Shown: positions 1-9,497, counted from the first letter of the stretch. The stretch is 47,549 bases of DNA from Gallionella sp. (GCA_022340615.1 JAJDNO010000047.1:1-47549); one strand, 5' to 3'. Numbers and translations: made by a program. Notes: generated by a model from the letters alone, not told the origin.

Positions 1-1
1 T

Positions 2-568
2 CTCGCCACCGATTTCAAGAACGTGCCTATCTACATCTACGGCTACCAGGACAAGTTCAAGGCCTTGCCCGGGGATGATGCGAACGTACAAGTACACCTG
101 GGTGCCAGCGCTGTTCAAGCCCCATTACCACCTGGGGGGACTGCGGGCAACGGCATTATCAATGGGAAGTGGTACGATGCCGCCAATTGGACCGGCGCCA
201 CCACGGACGAAAGCTATCTGTTCTGGCAGCATATCCGCATGGCCGGATTTGGCCCGGGATCAACAGACCCCACCCAGATTGCATCCTATTTGCCCACCAA
301 TGCGGTCGGTGGCCATATTGGAGTAACCAATGCCTCGGCGGCGGACAAACCAATCAACGGAATGGTCGGAACCTACATTGTCTGTTCCGATAGCATACCC
401 TTCAAGTTCGCCAAGCAGCTGGACGTATCGCTGGATGATGGCAATACAGCCACAGGCTCTGTGATGGTAACCACGGCTGGTACTCCTTCCGGTGGAGCCC
501 CAATTCCCACCTCGGGAACGGGAACAGTCCCCGACGATACTCCTGTCCTGGTCTGCATGGGCTACTAA
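2..568 (+). CDS. Prepilin-like (type IV pilin/pseudopilin) protein, 5' truncated
   Basis: The reading frame is open from the window edge, so only the C-terminal part (about 188 residues) is visible; the GTG at 23 is probably not the true start. The segment YGYQDKFKALPGDDANV resembles the region that follows the N-terminal helix in many prepilin-type proteins of Gram-negative bacteria (a Y-x-D-K-F/Y-x-A-L-P-G-D pattern). The rest is rich in Gly, Thr, Pro and Asn, with two cysteines near the end (VCSDS and VLVCMGY) that could form the C-terminal disulfide loop typical of type IV pilins. The prepilin peptidase site lies upstream, outside the window. The role as a surface pilin or minor pilin is inferred. 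A strong terminator follows directly. Confidence 0.6.
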   Translation, partial: LATDFKNVPIYIYGYQDKFKALPGDDANVQVHLGASAVQAPLPPGGTAGNGIINGKWYDAANWTGATTDESYLFWQHIRMAGFGPGSTDPTQIASYLPTNAVGGHIGVTNASAADKPINGMVGTYIVCSDSIPFKFAKQLDVSLDDGNTATGSVMVTTAGTPSGGAPIPTSGTGTVPDDTPVLVCMGY

Positions 569-590
569 GCAATCACCCGGCGTGACACAA

Positions 591-616
591 GCCCGCTGTT
601 CGCAGCGGGCTTTTTT
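591..616 (+). terminator. Rho-independent terminator of the prepilin-like gene
   Basis: Perfect 8-bp stem GCCCGCTG / CAGCGGGC with a TTCG tetraloop, followed by six T residues. It lies 22 nt after the stop codon of the prepilin-like gene and separates it from the convergent antiporter gene. On the opposite strand no T-run follows the stem, so it should act on + strand transcription only. Confidence 0.93.
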
Positions 617-630
617 ATTGCCTTGAATTC

Positions 631-2601
631 TTATTTCCCGTTGTGCAACAGGGACTCGGCGACCTGCAATGCTTCCGGCAAGCCGAGCAGCACCAGGATA
701 TCACCGCTCTGCAGCAGCATATCCTCGCTCGGCTGCGCGCCATACACATTGCGCCGGCGCACCGCATTCACCTCGACGCTCAATTCAGCCAGGCCAAGTT
801 CACCCAGTTTTCTGCCCACCGCACTGGAATCGTCGTTGAGCCGCACACTCAGGAAACGCGGCTGCAGGCTGTCGCCCGCATCATCCTCGATACGGGCGGT
901 GCGCAAGTAGCCGTTGAACACCGCGTAACGACCCGCGCGATTTTCCTGCACGCGGTGAATCACGCGGTTCAGCGGCACGCCGGACAACAGCAGAGCCTGT
1001 GATGCCATCATCACACTGCCCTCGGTCACTTCGGCGACGACTTCCGCCGCCCCGGCTTTCTTGAGCTCTTCGATATGGGTATCGTCGGCGGTGCGAACCA
1101 CCACCGGCAGATCCGGTCGCATCTGGTTCACATGATGCAGGATCTTGAGCGCGGAATGCTGGTCATCGTACGTGATGACCAGTGTCTTAGCGCGCATCAG
1201 CCCGGCGGCTACCAGCACCTCGCGCTTGGCGGCATCTCCGTAAACCACACTGTCTCCCGCAGCCACCGCCTCGTGCACGCGGCGCGGGTCAAGATCAAGC
1301 GCGATGAAGCGGATATTTTCCTGTGACAGGAAGCGCGACAGCGCCTGCCCGCTGCGCCCGAATCCGCAAATGATGATGTGCGCGTCAGTCGCCATGGTTT
1401 TGACAGCAATCTGGTGTATCTGCAGCGCCCGGTCCATCCACGCTGACGGGGAAATCCGCCGCACGATGGCCTCGGCATGCTGAATCAGAAATGGCGCAGC
1501 CAGCATCGAAACCAGCATCGCCGCCAGCACGTTCTGCATCACTTCCGCAGGCAACAGGTGCACACCGCCCGCCAGCGTCAGCAGCACAAAGCCGAATTCG
1601 CCGGCCTGCGCCAGGCCCAGGCCGCTACGTATCGATGCACCCCAGTCATCCGAGAATGCGCGCGCCAGCAGTGTCACCACCGCGGCCTTGAACGGCAGCA
1701 GGATAAGCAGCACCAGCAGCACCCAGCCGATCCCGGTGATCACATTCTGCAGATTGAGCAGCATGCCGATGGTGACGAAGAACAAGCCGAGCAGCACATC
1801 GCGGAATGGCTTGATGTCCTCCTCAACCTGATAGCGATATTCGGTTTCGGAGATCAGCATCCCGGCGACGAACGCGCCCAGCGCCATCGACAGTCCGGCC
1901 AGTTCGGTGACGTAGGCCAGACCCAGCGTGAACAGCAGCACGTTGAGCATGAACAGCTCGGATGATTTCTGAATCGCGACAAGGTGGAACCACGGGCGCA
2001 GCAGCCGCTGCCCGAAAATCAGCAACGCAGACAAAACCAGCGCTGCCTTGAACATCGCGAGACCGATAGTGAGATAGAGATGCTCACCGCTGCTGGCGAG
2101 AGCAGGAATGATGATGATCAGCGGCACCACGGCCAGATCCTGGAACAGCAGCACGCCCATGATCTTCTGGCCGTGCGGCGTGCTCAATTCTGCCCGCTCG
2201 ACCAGCATCTTGCTTACGATCGCGGTGGATGACATCGCCAGCACACCACCCAGCGCCAGTCCGGCACGCCAGTCCAGCCCGAAGAACAACGATGAAAGCA
2301 TGACCAGCAGGATGGTGGCGACCACCTGTGCGGTACCGAGACCGAATACCAGACGCTGCATGCTGCGCAGCCGCGAAAGGCTGAATTCCAGCCCGATGCT
2401 GAACATCAGGAACACCACACCGAAATCAGCCAGATGGCGGGTTTCCGGCGCATCGGGTATCCAGCCCAGCGCATGAGGCCCGATCAGGATTCCGACCAGC
2501 AGATATCCCAGCATTGCCGGCAATTCCAGTATCCTGCACAGCACGACCACTCCCACGGCGACCGCAAGCAGTATCAGCAAAAGTGGCAGAGAGTTCGTCA
2601 T
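631..2601 (-). CDS. Kef-type monovalent cation:proton antiporter (CPA2) with TrkA domains
   Basis: Inner-membrane transporter predicted to exchange K+ or Na+ for H+. About the first 390 residues form 12-13 hydrophobic segments of the Na+/H+ exchanger fold (early motif GYLLVGILIGPHALG and a FLMFSIGLEFS segment typical of CPA2 proteins). A TrkA-N Rossmann domain follows (HIIICGFGRSGQALSRFL, a GxGxxG nucleotide-binding loop, then acidic DLD), and a TrkA-C domain ends the protein. At about 656 residues it is close to KefB/KefC/YbaL length, and the domain order is that of YbaL/KefB. I chose the ATG at 2601; a TTG four codons upstream is also open. It diverges from kdsD. No ancillary KefF/KefG subunit is nearby, so glutathione gating cannot be inferred. 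Confidence 0.9.
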   Translation of the reverse strand: MTNSLPLLLILLAVAVGVVVLCRILELPAMLGYLLVGILIGPHALGWIPDAPETRHLADFGVVFLMFSIGLEFSLSRLRSMQRLVFGLGTAQVVATILLVMLSSLFFGLDWRAGLALGGVLAMSSTAIVSKMLVERAELSTPHGQKIMGVLLFQDLAVVPLIIIIPALASSGEHLYLTIGLAMFKAALVLSALLIFGQRLLRPWFHLVAIQKSSELFMLNVLLFTLGLAYVTELAGLSMALGAFVAGMLISETEYRYQVEEDIKPFRDVLLGLFFVTIGMLLNLQNVITGIGWVLLVLLILLPFKAAVVTLLARAFSDDWGASIRSGLGLAQAGEFGFVLLTLAGGVHLLPAEVMQNVLAAMLVSMLAAPFLIQHAEAIVRRISPSAWMDRALQIHQIAVKTMATDAHIIICGFGRSGQALSRFLSQENIRFIALDLDPRRVHEAVAAGDSVVYGDAAKREVLVAAGLMRAKTLVITYDDQHSALKILHHVNQMRPDLPVVVRTADDTHIEELKKAGAAEVVAEVTEGSVMMASQALLLSGVPLNRVIHRVQENRAGRYAVFNGYLRTARIEDDAGDSLQPRFLSVRLNDDSSAVGRKLGELGLAELSVEVNAVRRRNVYGAQPSEDMLLQSGDILVLLGLPEALQVAESLLHNGK

Positions 2602-2720
2602 GAAAGCGTACAAAGAAACATAGTCGGCATGTCCGGATAATGCACTAAGTTGACCGCGCTTTCAAAACTTCCTTGGCAGAATCCTGTTGTCAAAATTTCT
2701 CCGTGCATCAGGCGCACTGC

Positions 2721-2726
2721 TATAAT
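2721..2726 (+). promoter_or_regulatory. Candidate -10 element of kdsD
   Basis: A perfect TATAAT lies only 9 nt before the kdsD ATG at 2736, which would place the transcription start within a few bases of the start codon. There is no purine-rich Shine-Dalgarno sequence between them, which fits a leaderless or nearly leaderless mRNA. The -35 region is poor (CTCCGT at 17-bp spacing). Confidence 0.5.
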
Positions 2727-2735
2727 CCTGCGCTT

Positions 2736-3722
2736 ATGAACAAGAATCTATCTGTCACGCCCGACGCGCTGGCACTCGCCCGCGAGGTGTTGAATATCGA
2801 AGCCGCTGCGGTGCAGGCGCTCAGTGCACGCCTCGATGAAAATTTCCTGGGCGCAATGGAAGCCGTGCTGCACTGCAAAGGCCGAGTCATCGTGAGCGGC
2901 ATGGGAAAATCCGGCCATATTGCGCGCAAGATAGCCGCCACTCTGTCCAGCACCGGCACCCCCGCCTATTTCGTGCATCCCGGCGAGGCCAGCCACGGCG
3001 ACCTGGGCATGATTACCAGCGAGGATGTCTTCATCGCGCTGTCCTATTCGGGTGAAAGCGAGGAACTGATGACCATCGTGCCGGTCATCAAGCGGCAGGG
3101 GGCAAAACTCATCAGCATGACCGGAAATCCGGCGTCCAGTCTGGCCAGGGTTTCCGATGTCCATCTCAATGCAGCGGTGGACAAGGAAGCCTGCCCGATG
3201 GGGCTGGCGCCCACGGCCAGCACGACTGCGGCATTGGCGCTTGGCGATGCGCTTGCAGTGGCATTGCTGGACGCGAAGGGATTCGGGGCGGAAGATTTTG
3301 CCCGCTCTCATCCCGGCGGCAGCCTGGGGCGGCGCCTGCTCACCCGTGTAAGCGATATCATGCGCACCGGCGAGCGCCTGCCCATGGTCAGCCTGGATGC
3401 GACACTGGGCGACGCGATTCTGGAAATCTCGAAAAAGGGTGTGGGTATGACCGCAATCGTTGATGCAGAACAGCGCGTTCTGGGCATTTATACCGATGGC
3501 GATTTGCGTCGCACGCTTGCAAAGAAGCTGGATTTCAATGCCACTCCGATTCGCAGCGTGATGTCCGCCGATCCGCACCGGATAAACCCGGACAGCCTGG
3601 CTGCCGAGGCGGTGCAAATGATGGAACAATACAACATCAGCCAGATGCTGGTGGTGGATGAACAAAATAAACTGGTCGGTGCGCTGAATATGCATGATCT
3701 GCTGCATGCCAAGGTGATCTAG
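2736..3722 (+). CDS. kdsD: D-arabinose 5-phosphate isomerase
   Basis: Cytoplasmic enzyme converting D-ribulose 5-phosphate to D-arabinose 5-phosphate, the first step toward Kdo of the LPS inner core. The 328-residue protein has an N-terminal SIS sugar-isomerase domain (VSGMGKSGHIARKIAATL, then SYSGESEEL and SHPGGSLGRRL) and two C-terminal CBS domains (about 205-325). This is the KdsD/KpsF/GutQ layout and length. It is followed after 98 nt by kdsC and the lpt genes, the classical arrangement, which supports the Kdo role over the paralogue GutQ. An upstream in-frame start is open to 2673, but homology starts at the ATG at 2736, which directly follows a TATAAT. Confidence 0.96.
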   Translation: MNKNLSVTPDALALAREVLNIEAAAVQALSARLDENFLGAMEAVLHCKGRVIVSGMGKSGHIARKIAATLSSTGTPAYFVHPGEASHGDLGMITSEDVFIALSYSGESEELMTIVPVIKRQGAKLISMTGNPASSLARVSDVHLNAAVDKEACPMGLAPTASTTAALALGDALAVALLDAKGFGAEDFARSHPGGSLGRRLLTRVSDIMRTGERLPMVSLDATLGDAILEISKKGVGMTAIVDAEQRVLGIYTDGDLRRTLAKKLDFNATPIRSVMSADPHRINPDSLAAEAVQMMEQYNISQMLVVDEQNKLVGALNMHDLLHAKVI

Positions 3723-3820
3723 GCAATTTCCCTGCTTGCGGCAGATCATTCGAAACCGGCGTTGCATTTCACCTGCAACCCGTTGATCACGGCACGGGCC
3801 TGTTTTGGCTGGAGAAATTA

Positions 3821-4339
3821 ATGCTGTTAAACCGTTCAAAACTGATACGACTGATCGCGTTCGACGTCGATGGTGTGATGACCGATGGCGGCCTGTTCTA
3901 TTCCGATTCCGGTGAGGAATTCAAATGTTTCAATTCACTGGACGGGCACGGGCTGAAAATGTTGCGCGCCAGCGGCGTGGTACTCGCCATCATCACCGGC
4001 CGCACCTCGCGTTGCGTCGAAGCGCGCGCAAAAAATCTGGGCATCACGCATCTGTACCAGGGCATCGAAAACAAGCTCGAGGCAATGAAGGACCTGCTCG
4101 GCAAACTTGATCTGCCTCCCGATGCCGCAGCCTATATGGGCGACGATGTGGTCGATCTCGCGGTGATGCGGCATGTCGGCCTGGCAATCAGCGTTCCGGA
4201 ATCGCCATTGCTGGTGCGCAAACATTCGCACTATGTCACCCAGCGCAGCGGCGGGCATGGCGCTGTGCGTGAAGCCTGCGAAATGATCATGTCGGCGCAG
4301 GGCACGCTGGATGCCCAGCTCGCCCCCTACTTGCAATGA
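3821..4339 (+). CDS. kdsC: 3-deoxy-D-manno-octulosonate 8-phosphate phosphatase
   Basis: HAD-family phosphatase that removes phosphate from Kdo-8-phosphate, giving free Kdo for LPS synthesis. The HAD motif I is FDVDGVMTDG at about residue 14, with both catalytic aspartates. Motif II is IITGRTS, and the late acidic motif is YMGDDVVDLAVM. There is no cap domain, and 172 residues match the tetrameric C0-type KdsC family. A GGAG ribosome site precedes the ATG. It overlaps lptC by 4 nt (ATGA), so the two are translationally coupled in the Kdo/LPS-export operon. Confidence 0.97.
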   Translation: MLLNRSKLIRLIAFDVDGVMTDGGLFYSDSGEEFKCFNSLDGHGLKMLRASGVVLAIITGRTSRCVEARAKNLGITHLYQGIENKLEAMKDLLGKLDLPPDAAAYMGDDVVDLAVMRHVGLAISVPESPLLVRKHSHYVTQRSGGHGAVREACEMIMSAQGTLDAQLAPYLQ

Positions 4340-4914
4340 CGCTTGGCTCGCGTGTCCGTCCCTGGCTGCCGCTGTTACCCCTGCTTGCTTTGCTGTCAGC
4401 CACCTACTGGCTTAACCAGCAGGCGGCACCCGGGCCAGCGGAGCCGGAAAACGAACGCCACGATCCGGATGCAATCATGGAAAACTTTTCCGCAACCAGC
4501 CTGAATGACCAGGGCGTACCGGACTTCATCATGGACGCAACCAGATTAATGCACTACCCGGATGACGACAGCACGACTCTGGATCAGCCGCGCATAACCA
4601 TGCTCTCCCCCGGACAGCCTGCAATCCACGCCACTGCCGAACATGGCTCAATCTCCGGAAAAGGCGAAGATATATACCTGCGCGACAACGTGAAAGTACT
4701 GCGCGAGGCGAGCGCTCATCAGGGTCAGCTTACGTTGCAAACCGAGTACCTGCACATCTCGCCCGATCAGAACCTGGCCAATACCGACCGCGCAGTAACG
4801 ATCGTGGAAGCGCAAAATATCGTGCATGCGACAGGCATGGAATTGAACAACAAGACACGCATCCTGAAACTGCTTTCCCAGGTCCGAAGTGAACATGTAC
4901 CAAACAAGCCATAA
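4336..4914 (+). CDS. lptC: LPS export ABC transporter periplasmic protein LptC
   Basis: Bitopic inner-membrane protein that passes LPS from the LptB2FG transporter to periplasmic LptA. One N-terminal membrane helix (about residues 9-27, PWLPLLPLLALLSATYWL) precedes a beta-rich periplasmic domain that starts around DAIMENFSATSLNDQG, matching the LptC family. The 192-residue length is typical. The start overlaps the kdsC stop (ATGA), and the 3' end overlaps lptA. Sequence conservation in LptC is low, so the assignment leans on topology and on its position between kdsC and lptA. Confidence 0.95.
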   Translation: MTLGSRVRPWLPLLPLLALLSATYWLNQQAAPGPAEPENERHDPDAIMENFSATSLNDQGVPDFIMDATRLMHYPDDDSTTLDQPRITMLSPGQPAIHATAEHGSISGKGEDIYLRDNVKVLREASAHQGQLTLQTEYLHISPDQNLANTDRAVTIVEAQNIVHATGMELNNKTRILKLLSQVRSEHVPNKP

Positions 4915-5494
4915 ATTCTCCCAATATGTCCTGTTGCTGCCTTTTTTCCTGCAGCTCTGGGCACCATCATGCCTTGCCGCCAGCACAGACAGCTCGCAGC
5001 CGATGCATCTTGAGGCCGATCAGGTGATAATGGACGACGCGCAGCAAATCAGCACCTTTATCGGCAATGTGAAGTTGTCGCAGGGAACGTTGTTGATACG
5101 CGGCGACAGAATAGTTGTCACGCAGGACAAGGAAGGTTTCCAGCACGCCGTCGCGTATGGCGACACTGCCAAGTTCCGGCAGAAGCGCGAAAGCATGGAG
5201 GGATATGTGGAAGGTTACGGAGAACAAATCGAATATGACACGCGCACCGGGATCCTGGACCTTTACGGAAAGGCGCGCCTGAAACGAAATCTGGATACGG
5301 TCAGTGGCAATCATATTATTTACAACATCAAGACCGAAATCTTCAAGGTGAGCGGAAAAAATGCAAACACAGACAATGACACGCCGGTACGTGTACGCGC
5401 CGTGTTGCAGCCCAAAAACGGCAACATGGCAGCACATCAAGCATCGGGCGTCTTGCCCGCCTCTTCCGTTACGACTCCGGGCCGGGCGAAATGA
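4895..5494 (+). CDS. lptA: LPS transport periplasmic protein LptA
   Basis: Periplasmic beta-jellyroll protein that forms the LPS bridge between the inner and outer membranes. A signal peptide (hydrophobic stretch about residues 11-29, cleavage probably after CLA) is followed by the OstA-like domain, starting [20 protein letters not shown] with repeated strands G-N-V and G-D-x-I. The ATG at 4895 is preferred; a GTG two codons earlier (4889) is also possible. It overlaps lptC by 20 nt and lptB by 4 nt. The C-terminal tail is low-complexity and Ala/Pro-rich, as in many betaproteobacterial LptA proteins. Confidence 0.95.
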   Translation: MYQTSHKFSQYVLLLPFFLQLWAPSCLAASTDSSQPMHLEADQVIMDDAQQISTFIGNVKLSQGTLLIRGDRIVVTQDKEGFQHAVAYGDTAKFRQKRESMEGYVEGYGEQIEYDTRTGILDLYGKARLKRNLDTVSGNHIIYNIKTEIFKVSGKNANTDNDTPVRVRAVLQPKNGNMAAHQASGVLPASSVTTPGRAK

Positions 5495-6213
5495 GTGAAC
5501 TGCGCGCGGTTGGCCTGAAGAAAAAGTACGCCTCGCGCACCGTGGTGCACGATGCATCACTGTCCGTAAGTAGCGGCGAGGTGGTCGGACTGCTCGGCCC
5601 GAACGGCGCCGGTAAAACTACAGCTTTCTACATGATTGTCGGCCTGATTGCAGCCGATGGCGGAGAGATTTTCATCGATGAACAGAACATCACCCATCTG
5701 CCGATACACCGCCGCGCCCGTCTCGGACTCGGTTATCTGCCTCAGGAAGCATCCATATTTCGGCGCCTGACTGTTTCGCAAAACATCGAGGCCGTGCTGG
5801 AACTTCAGGGACATAGCGGTGACGGTCTGAAAAATCATCTGGATAAATTGCTGGAAGACCTGCACATCACCCATATTCGCGACAATCCCGCGATCAGCCT
5901 GTCGGGCGGTGAGCGGCGGCGGGTCGAAATCGCCCGGGCTCTGGCAACCGACCCGCGCTTCATACTGCTGGACGAACCGTTCGCAGGAGTAGATCCGATT
6001 GCGGTGCTGGACATACAGAAAATAATCCATTTCCTGAAAGAACGCGGCATTGGCGTGCTGATAACCGACCATAATGTTCGCGAAACCCTCGGTATCTGCG
6101 ATCGCGCCTACATCATCAATGCCGGGTCGGTAATGGCGGAAGGCAAGCCGGATGAAATCATCTATAATGAGGGCGTAAGGAAAGTGTATCTGGGAGAACA
6201 CTTCAAGCTCTGA
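5491..6213 (+). CDS. lptB: LPS export ABC transporter ATP-binding protein LptB
   Basis: Cytoplasmic ATPase that powers LPS extraction by the LptB2FGC complex. All ABC motifs are visible: Walker [10 protein letters not shown] (about residue 36), signature [15 protein letters not shown], Walker [14 protein letters not shown] and the switch histidine in LITDHNV. The 240 residues are standard length. It overlaps lptA by 4 nt and is followed 32 nt later by rpoN, the order conserved in many proteobacteria. lptF and lptG are not in this window, which is usual because they sit elsewhere. Confidence 0.98.
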   Translation: MSELRAVGLKKKYASRTVVHDASLSVSSGEVVGLLGPNGAGKTTAFYMIVGLIAADGGEIFIDEQNITHLPIHRRARLGLGYLPQEASIFRRLTVSQNIEAVLELQGHSGDGLKNHLDKLLEDLHITHIRDNPAISLSGGERRRVEIARALATDPRFILLDEPFAGVDPIAVLDIQKIIHFLKERGIGVLITDHNVRETLGICDRAYIINAGSVMAEGKPDEIIYNEGVRKVYLGEHFKL

Positions 6214-6245
6214 TACGAACGTTATCCCGCACAATAAACCAGTCA

Positions 6246-7697
6246 ATGAAACCCGCTCTACAACTCCGACTATCCCAGCAACTGACCCTCACCCCGCAGT
6301 TGCAGCAGGCTATCCGCCTGCTGCAACTGTCCACGTATGACATGCACCAGGAAGTCGCGCGCCTGCTGGAAGAAAATCCCATGCTTGAATCGTCCGACGA
6401 ATCAGGTGCGGGCACTTTCACCGCGGAAGCTTCGTCATTGCCAGCACACAGCAGTACCGAGGCTGAGGAAGCGCGAACAACGAACAGCGAGGAACGCGGT
6501 GAAAATGATACCGGCGCGGATGCATTTGACAGCGAACCCGTTGACTGGAATACCGGCGGGGTCATGCGCAGCGCGGACGACGAGGACGAGTCATACCCCG
6601 AACAGGCCGCCGAACAAACCAGTCTGCGCGAACACCTGCATAGCCAGCTGACCACCAGTTCGATCGATGACAAAGACCGCAAGGTGGTCGGGATGCTGGT
6701 CGATGCGCTGGATGAGAACGGCTATCTGGCCCAGGACCTGCAGGAACTTGCGGACCTGTTGCCAGACGAACTCGAAATCACTCTGGATGACCTGGAAACC
6801 GCGCTGGTTCAACTGCAGCACCTTGACCAGCCCGGCCTCGGCGCGCGCAATCTGGGTGAGTGCCTTGCGCTGCAGCTGAAGGCAATGCCCGAGGACACGC
6901 CGCAGCGAGATCTGGCGGTTCGACTGGTGAGCCAGCATATAGACCTGGTCGCTGCGCATGACTTCAGCAAGATCAAGAAACTGCTGCGCTGCACGGACGA
7001 TGAATTGCGCACCGCGCAACAATTGATCACGGGCTTGAATCCCAAACCCGGCACCGAGTTCGGGCAAAGCGTCGCCGATTACGTGGTACCCGACGTGATC
7101 GTGGAAAAGCACAAGAACAGATGGCGTGCCAGGCTGAACGCAGAAGCGATGCCCAAGCTGCGCGTTAACCAGATTTATGCCAACATCCTGCAACAGCGCT
7201 CCGACAAGAATTCCTCACAGCTTGCCGTGCAATTGCAGGAAGCAAAGTGGCTGATCAAAAACCTGGAGCAGCGCTTTGAGACCATATTGCGTGTCGCTCA
7301 AGCTATCGTGGAACGGCAGGAAAAGTTTTTCGAACACGGCGAAATCGGAATGCGCCCGCTGGTGCTGCGCGAAATCGCAGACCAGCTCGAGCTGCACGAA
7401 TCCACCATATCGCGCAGCACCACGCAGAAATTCATGCTGACTCCGCGCGGCATATACGAATTCAAGCATTTCTTCGGAAGCGGCCTGGCAACGGAAAGCG
7501 GCGGCACCTGCTCTTCCGCCGCGATACGCGAGCTGATCAAACAACTTGTCAACGCGGAAGATGCGCACAAACCGCTTACCGACAGCCGTATGGCTGAAAT
7601 CCTGGCTCAGCAGGGCATTGTCGTTGCCAGGCGTACCATAGCAAAATACCGGGAATCAATGCGCATACTCCCGGTGAACCTCCGTAAATCTCTCTAA
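6246..7697 (+). CDS. rpoN: RNA polymerase sigma-54 factor
   Basis: Alternative sigma factor recognising -24/-12 promoters with AAA+ activators. Region I is present at the N-terminus (LRLSQQLTLTPQLQQAIRLLQLST), followed by an acidic region II, the core-binding domain, and the C-terminal DNA-binding domain ending with the RpoN box (ARRTIAKYRESM). The 483-residue length is normal. It follows lptB and precedes hpf, the canonical rpoN neighbourhood. I found no convincing GG-N10-GC promoter upstream of the hox or oxidase operons, so its targets are probably outside the window. Confidence 0.98.
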   Translation: MKPALQLRLSQQLTLTPQLQQAIRLLQLSTYDMHQEVARLLEENPMLESSDESGAGTFTAEASSLPAHSSTEAEEARTTNSEERGENDTGADAFDSEPVDWNTGGVMRSADDEDESYPEQAAEQTSLREHLHSQLTTSSIDDKDRKVVGMLVDALDENGYLAQDLQELADLLPDELEITLDDLETALVQLQHLDQPGLGARNLGECLALQLKAMPEDTPQRDLAVRLVSQHIDLVAAHDFSKIKKLLRCTDDELRTAQQLITGLNPKPGTEFGQSVADYVVPDVIVEKHKNRWRARLNAEAMPKLRVNQIYANILQQRSDKNSSQLAVQLQEAKWLIKNLEQRFETILRVAQAIVERQEKFFEHGEIGMRPLVLREIADQLELHESTISRSTTQKFMLTPRGIYEFKHFFGSGLATESGGTCSSAAIRELIKQLVNAEDAHKPLTDSRMAEILAQQGIVVARRTIAKYRESMRILPVNLRKSL

Positions 7698-7713
7698 AAT
7701 ATAGGAGCACACC

Positions 7714-8040
7714 ATGAACCTCCACCTAACCGCTCACCATCTGGAAATCACGCCAGCCATCCGGGATTATTCGACTGAAAAGTTTGATAAAATCAAGCGC
7801 CATTTCGAAAACGTGGTAATAGATGTAAACGTGATTTTTTCGGTTGAGAAGCTGAAACAGAAGGCCGAAGCAACCATGCACTTAAGCGGAAAAAACCTGT
7901 TCGTGGAATGCGAGGACGAAAATCTCTACGCGGCGATCGATATGCTGGTCGACAAACTGGAACGCCAGGTGCGCAGGCATAAGGAAAAATTGTCCGATCG
8001 CCGCCATGACGATTCAGGAAAACTCGCGACAAACGAGTAA
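7714..8040 (+). CDS. hpf: Ribosome hibernation promoting factor (HPF/YfiA family)
   Basis: Ribosome-associated protein that stabilises inactive ribosomes during starvation. It has the S30AE/sigma-54 modulation fold: MNLHLTAHHLEITPAIRDYSTEKFDKIKRHF at the N-terminus, and the conserved EDENLYAAIDMLVDKLERQVRRHKEK segment near residues 68-90. At 108 residues it is the short HPF type, without the dimerising C-terminal domain of long HPF. A clear TAGGAG ribosome site precedes the ATG. It lies 16 nt after rpoN, its usual partner. Confidence 0.96.
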   Translation: MNLHLTAHHLEITPAIRDYSTEKFDKIKRHFENVVIDVNVIFSVEKLKQKAEATMHLSGKNLFVECEDENLYAAIDMLVDKLERQVRRHKEKLSDRRHDDSGKLATNE

Positions 8041-8088
8041 CTGCCAGGGGCGCGTGATATACCGCTCCTTTTAACCGGTTTCCTATAT

Positions 8089-8550
8089 ATGAACCTGATC
8101 AGCAAGATCCTGTTGCCCGACAACATCCTGTTGGACAACGAATCCACCAGCAAGAAGCGCGTGTTTGAGCGGGTTGGCCTGTTGTTTGAAAATAACCAGC
8201 AGATTGCACGCAGCCAGGTATTCGACAGCCTTTTCGCCCGCGAAAAGCTTGGCTCAACCGGGCTTGGGCAAGGCGTGGCAATTCCGCATGGACGTATCGC
8301 CAAATTGCGCGACGCGACTGCCGCTTTTGTAATGACATCCCACCCGATCCCTTTCGATTCGCCTGACGGTCAGCCGGTGAATCTGATATTTGTGCTGCTG
8401 GTTCCGGAACGAGCCAACGATCTGCATCTTCAGATACTCGGCGAACTGGCACAAATGTTCAGCGACACACAATTCCGCAACAGCCTGCTCGCCTGCAAGG
8501 ACACCGGAAGCATCCATCAGCTGTTCTATGACTGGCAAAGCCAGACATGA
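8089..8550 (+). CDS. ptsN: PTS IIA-like nitrogen regulatory protein PtsN
   Basis: EIIA-Ntr phosphoacceptor protein of the nitrogen PTS. The phosphorylatable histidine lies in the conserved GVAIPHGRI motif at about residue 66, and the fold is the EIIA-fructose/mannitol type across the whole 153 residues. No clear Shine-Dalgarno precedes the ATG. It overlaps hprK by 4 nt (ATGA). The upstream phosphotransfer proteins (EI-Ntr, NPr) are not in this window, so the phosphodonor must be encoded elsewhere. Confidence 0.96.
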   Translation: MNLISKILLPDNILLDNESTSKKRVFERVGLLFENNQQIARSQVFDSLFAREKLGSTGLGQGVAIPHGRIAKLRDATAAFVMTSHPIPFDSPDGQPVNLIFVLLVPERANDLHLQILGELAQMFSDTQFRNSLLACKDTGSIHQLFYDWQSQT

Positions 8551-9485
8551 GCCAGGTCAACATACGGCAACTGTTTGAGGACAAACAGGAGCGGCTGTTG
8601 CTCAGCCGTGTTGCCGGTGCCGACGGAACGGATCGCATCATCGTCAGCGACGAAGTTGACGCATCGAACAAGGGGCTGATTGGCCATCTCAACCTGATCC
8701 ACCCGAACTGGATTCAGGTGCTGAGCAATACCGAGCTGGACTATCTGCGTGCGCTGGACGCTGATGCACGCGAAATCGCGTTTCGCCAGCTCGAACAGAA
8801 CGGTACGACTTGCCTGATCATTGCCGGCACCAGCGACATCCCGCCCGAACTGGTCAATTTCGCCAATCGCTCGAACATTCCATTGTTTGCCTCCCCCAAA
8901 CCCAGCGTGCATCTGATGTGGCTGGTCCGCCACTATCTTGCCAAGGAACTGGCCGAATCCACCACCCGCCACGGTGTGTTTCTCGACGTGCTCGGTGTAG
9001 GCGTGATGATCACCGGTGAAAGCGCAGTCGGCAAAAGCGAACTTGGCCTCGAACTGATCACCCGCGGCAACGGCCTGGTAGCCGATGATATCGTCGAACT
9101 GCATCGAATTGCCCCGGATACGCTTGAGGGTCGTTGCCCGGAATTGTTGCGGGATTTTCTCGAAGTGCGCGGTCTGGGCGTGCTGAACATCCGCACCATG
9201 TTCGGTGAAACTGCGGTGCGACGCAAAAAAAGCCTGAAACTTATTGTGCACCTGCACAGCCCGCCCGGCGGCGACTTGTCGCAAATGGAGCGCTTGCAGC
9301 TGAATGCCACGCACCAGGATATCCTCGGAGTGAACATCAGCACGGTGAATATTCCGGTGGTTGCAGGGCGCAATCTCGCCGTACTGGTGGAGGCCGCGGC
9401 GCGAAACTTTGTGCTTCATCAGCGCGGCATCAACAGCATGCAGGAATTCATCTCGCGCCACGATCAGCTGCTTCTCAACGAATAG
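8547..9485 (+). CDS. hprK: HPr kinase/phosphorylase
   Basis: Bifunctional enzyme that phosphorylates and dephosphorylates HPr on a serine. The P-loop GESAVGKS lies at about residue 154. The HprK signature LEVRGLGVLNIRTMFG and the metal-binding LVADDIVELH are intact. The length, 312 residues, is typical. In betaproteobacteria hprK sits between ptsN and rapZ, as here. Its partner HPr (ptsH) is not found downstream in this window, unlike in many relatives. Confidence 0.97.
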   Translation: MSQVNIRQLFEDKQERLLLSRVAGADGTDRIIVSDEVDASNKGLIGHLNLIHPNWIQVLSNTELDYLRALDADAREIAFRQLEQNGTTCLIIAGTSDIPPELVNFANRSNIPLFASPKPSVHLMWLVRHYLAKELAESTTRHGVFLDVLGVGVMITGESAVGKSELGLELITRGNGLVADDIVELHRIAPDTLEGRCPELLRDFLEVRGLGVLNIRTMFGETAVRRKKSLKLIVHLHSPPGGDLSQMERLQLNATHQDILGVNISTVNIPVVAGRNLAVLVEAAARNFVLHQRGINSMQEFISRHDQLLLNE

Positions 9486-9497
9486 CTGGAGCCCGGT

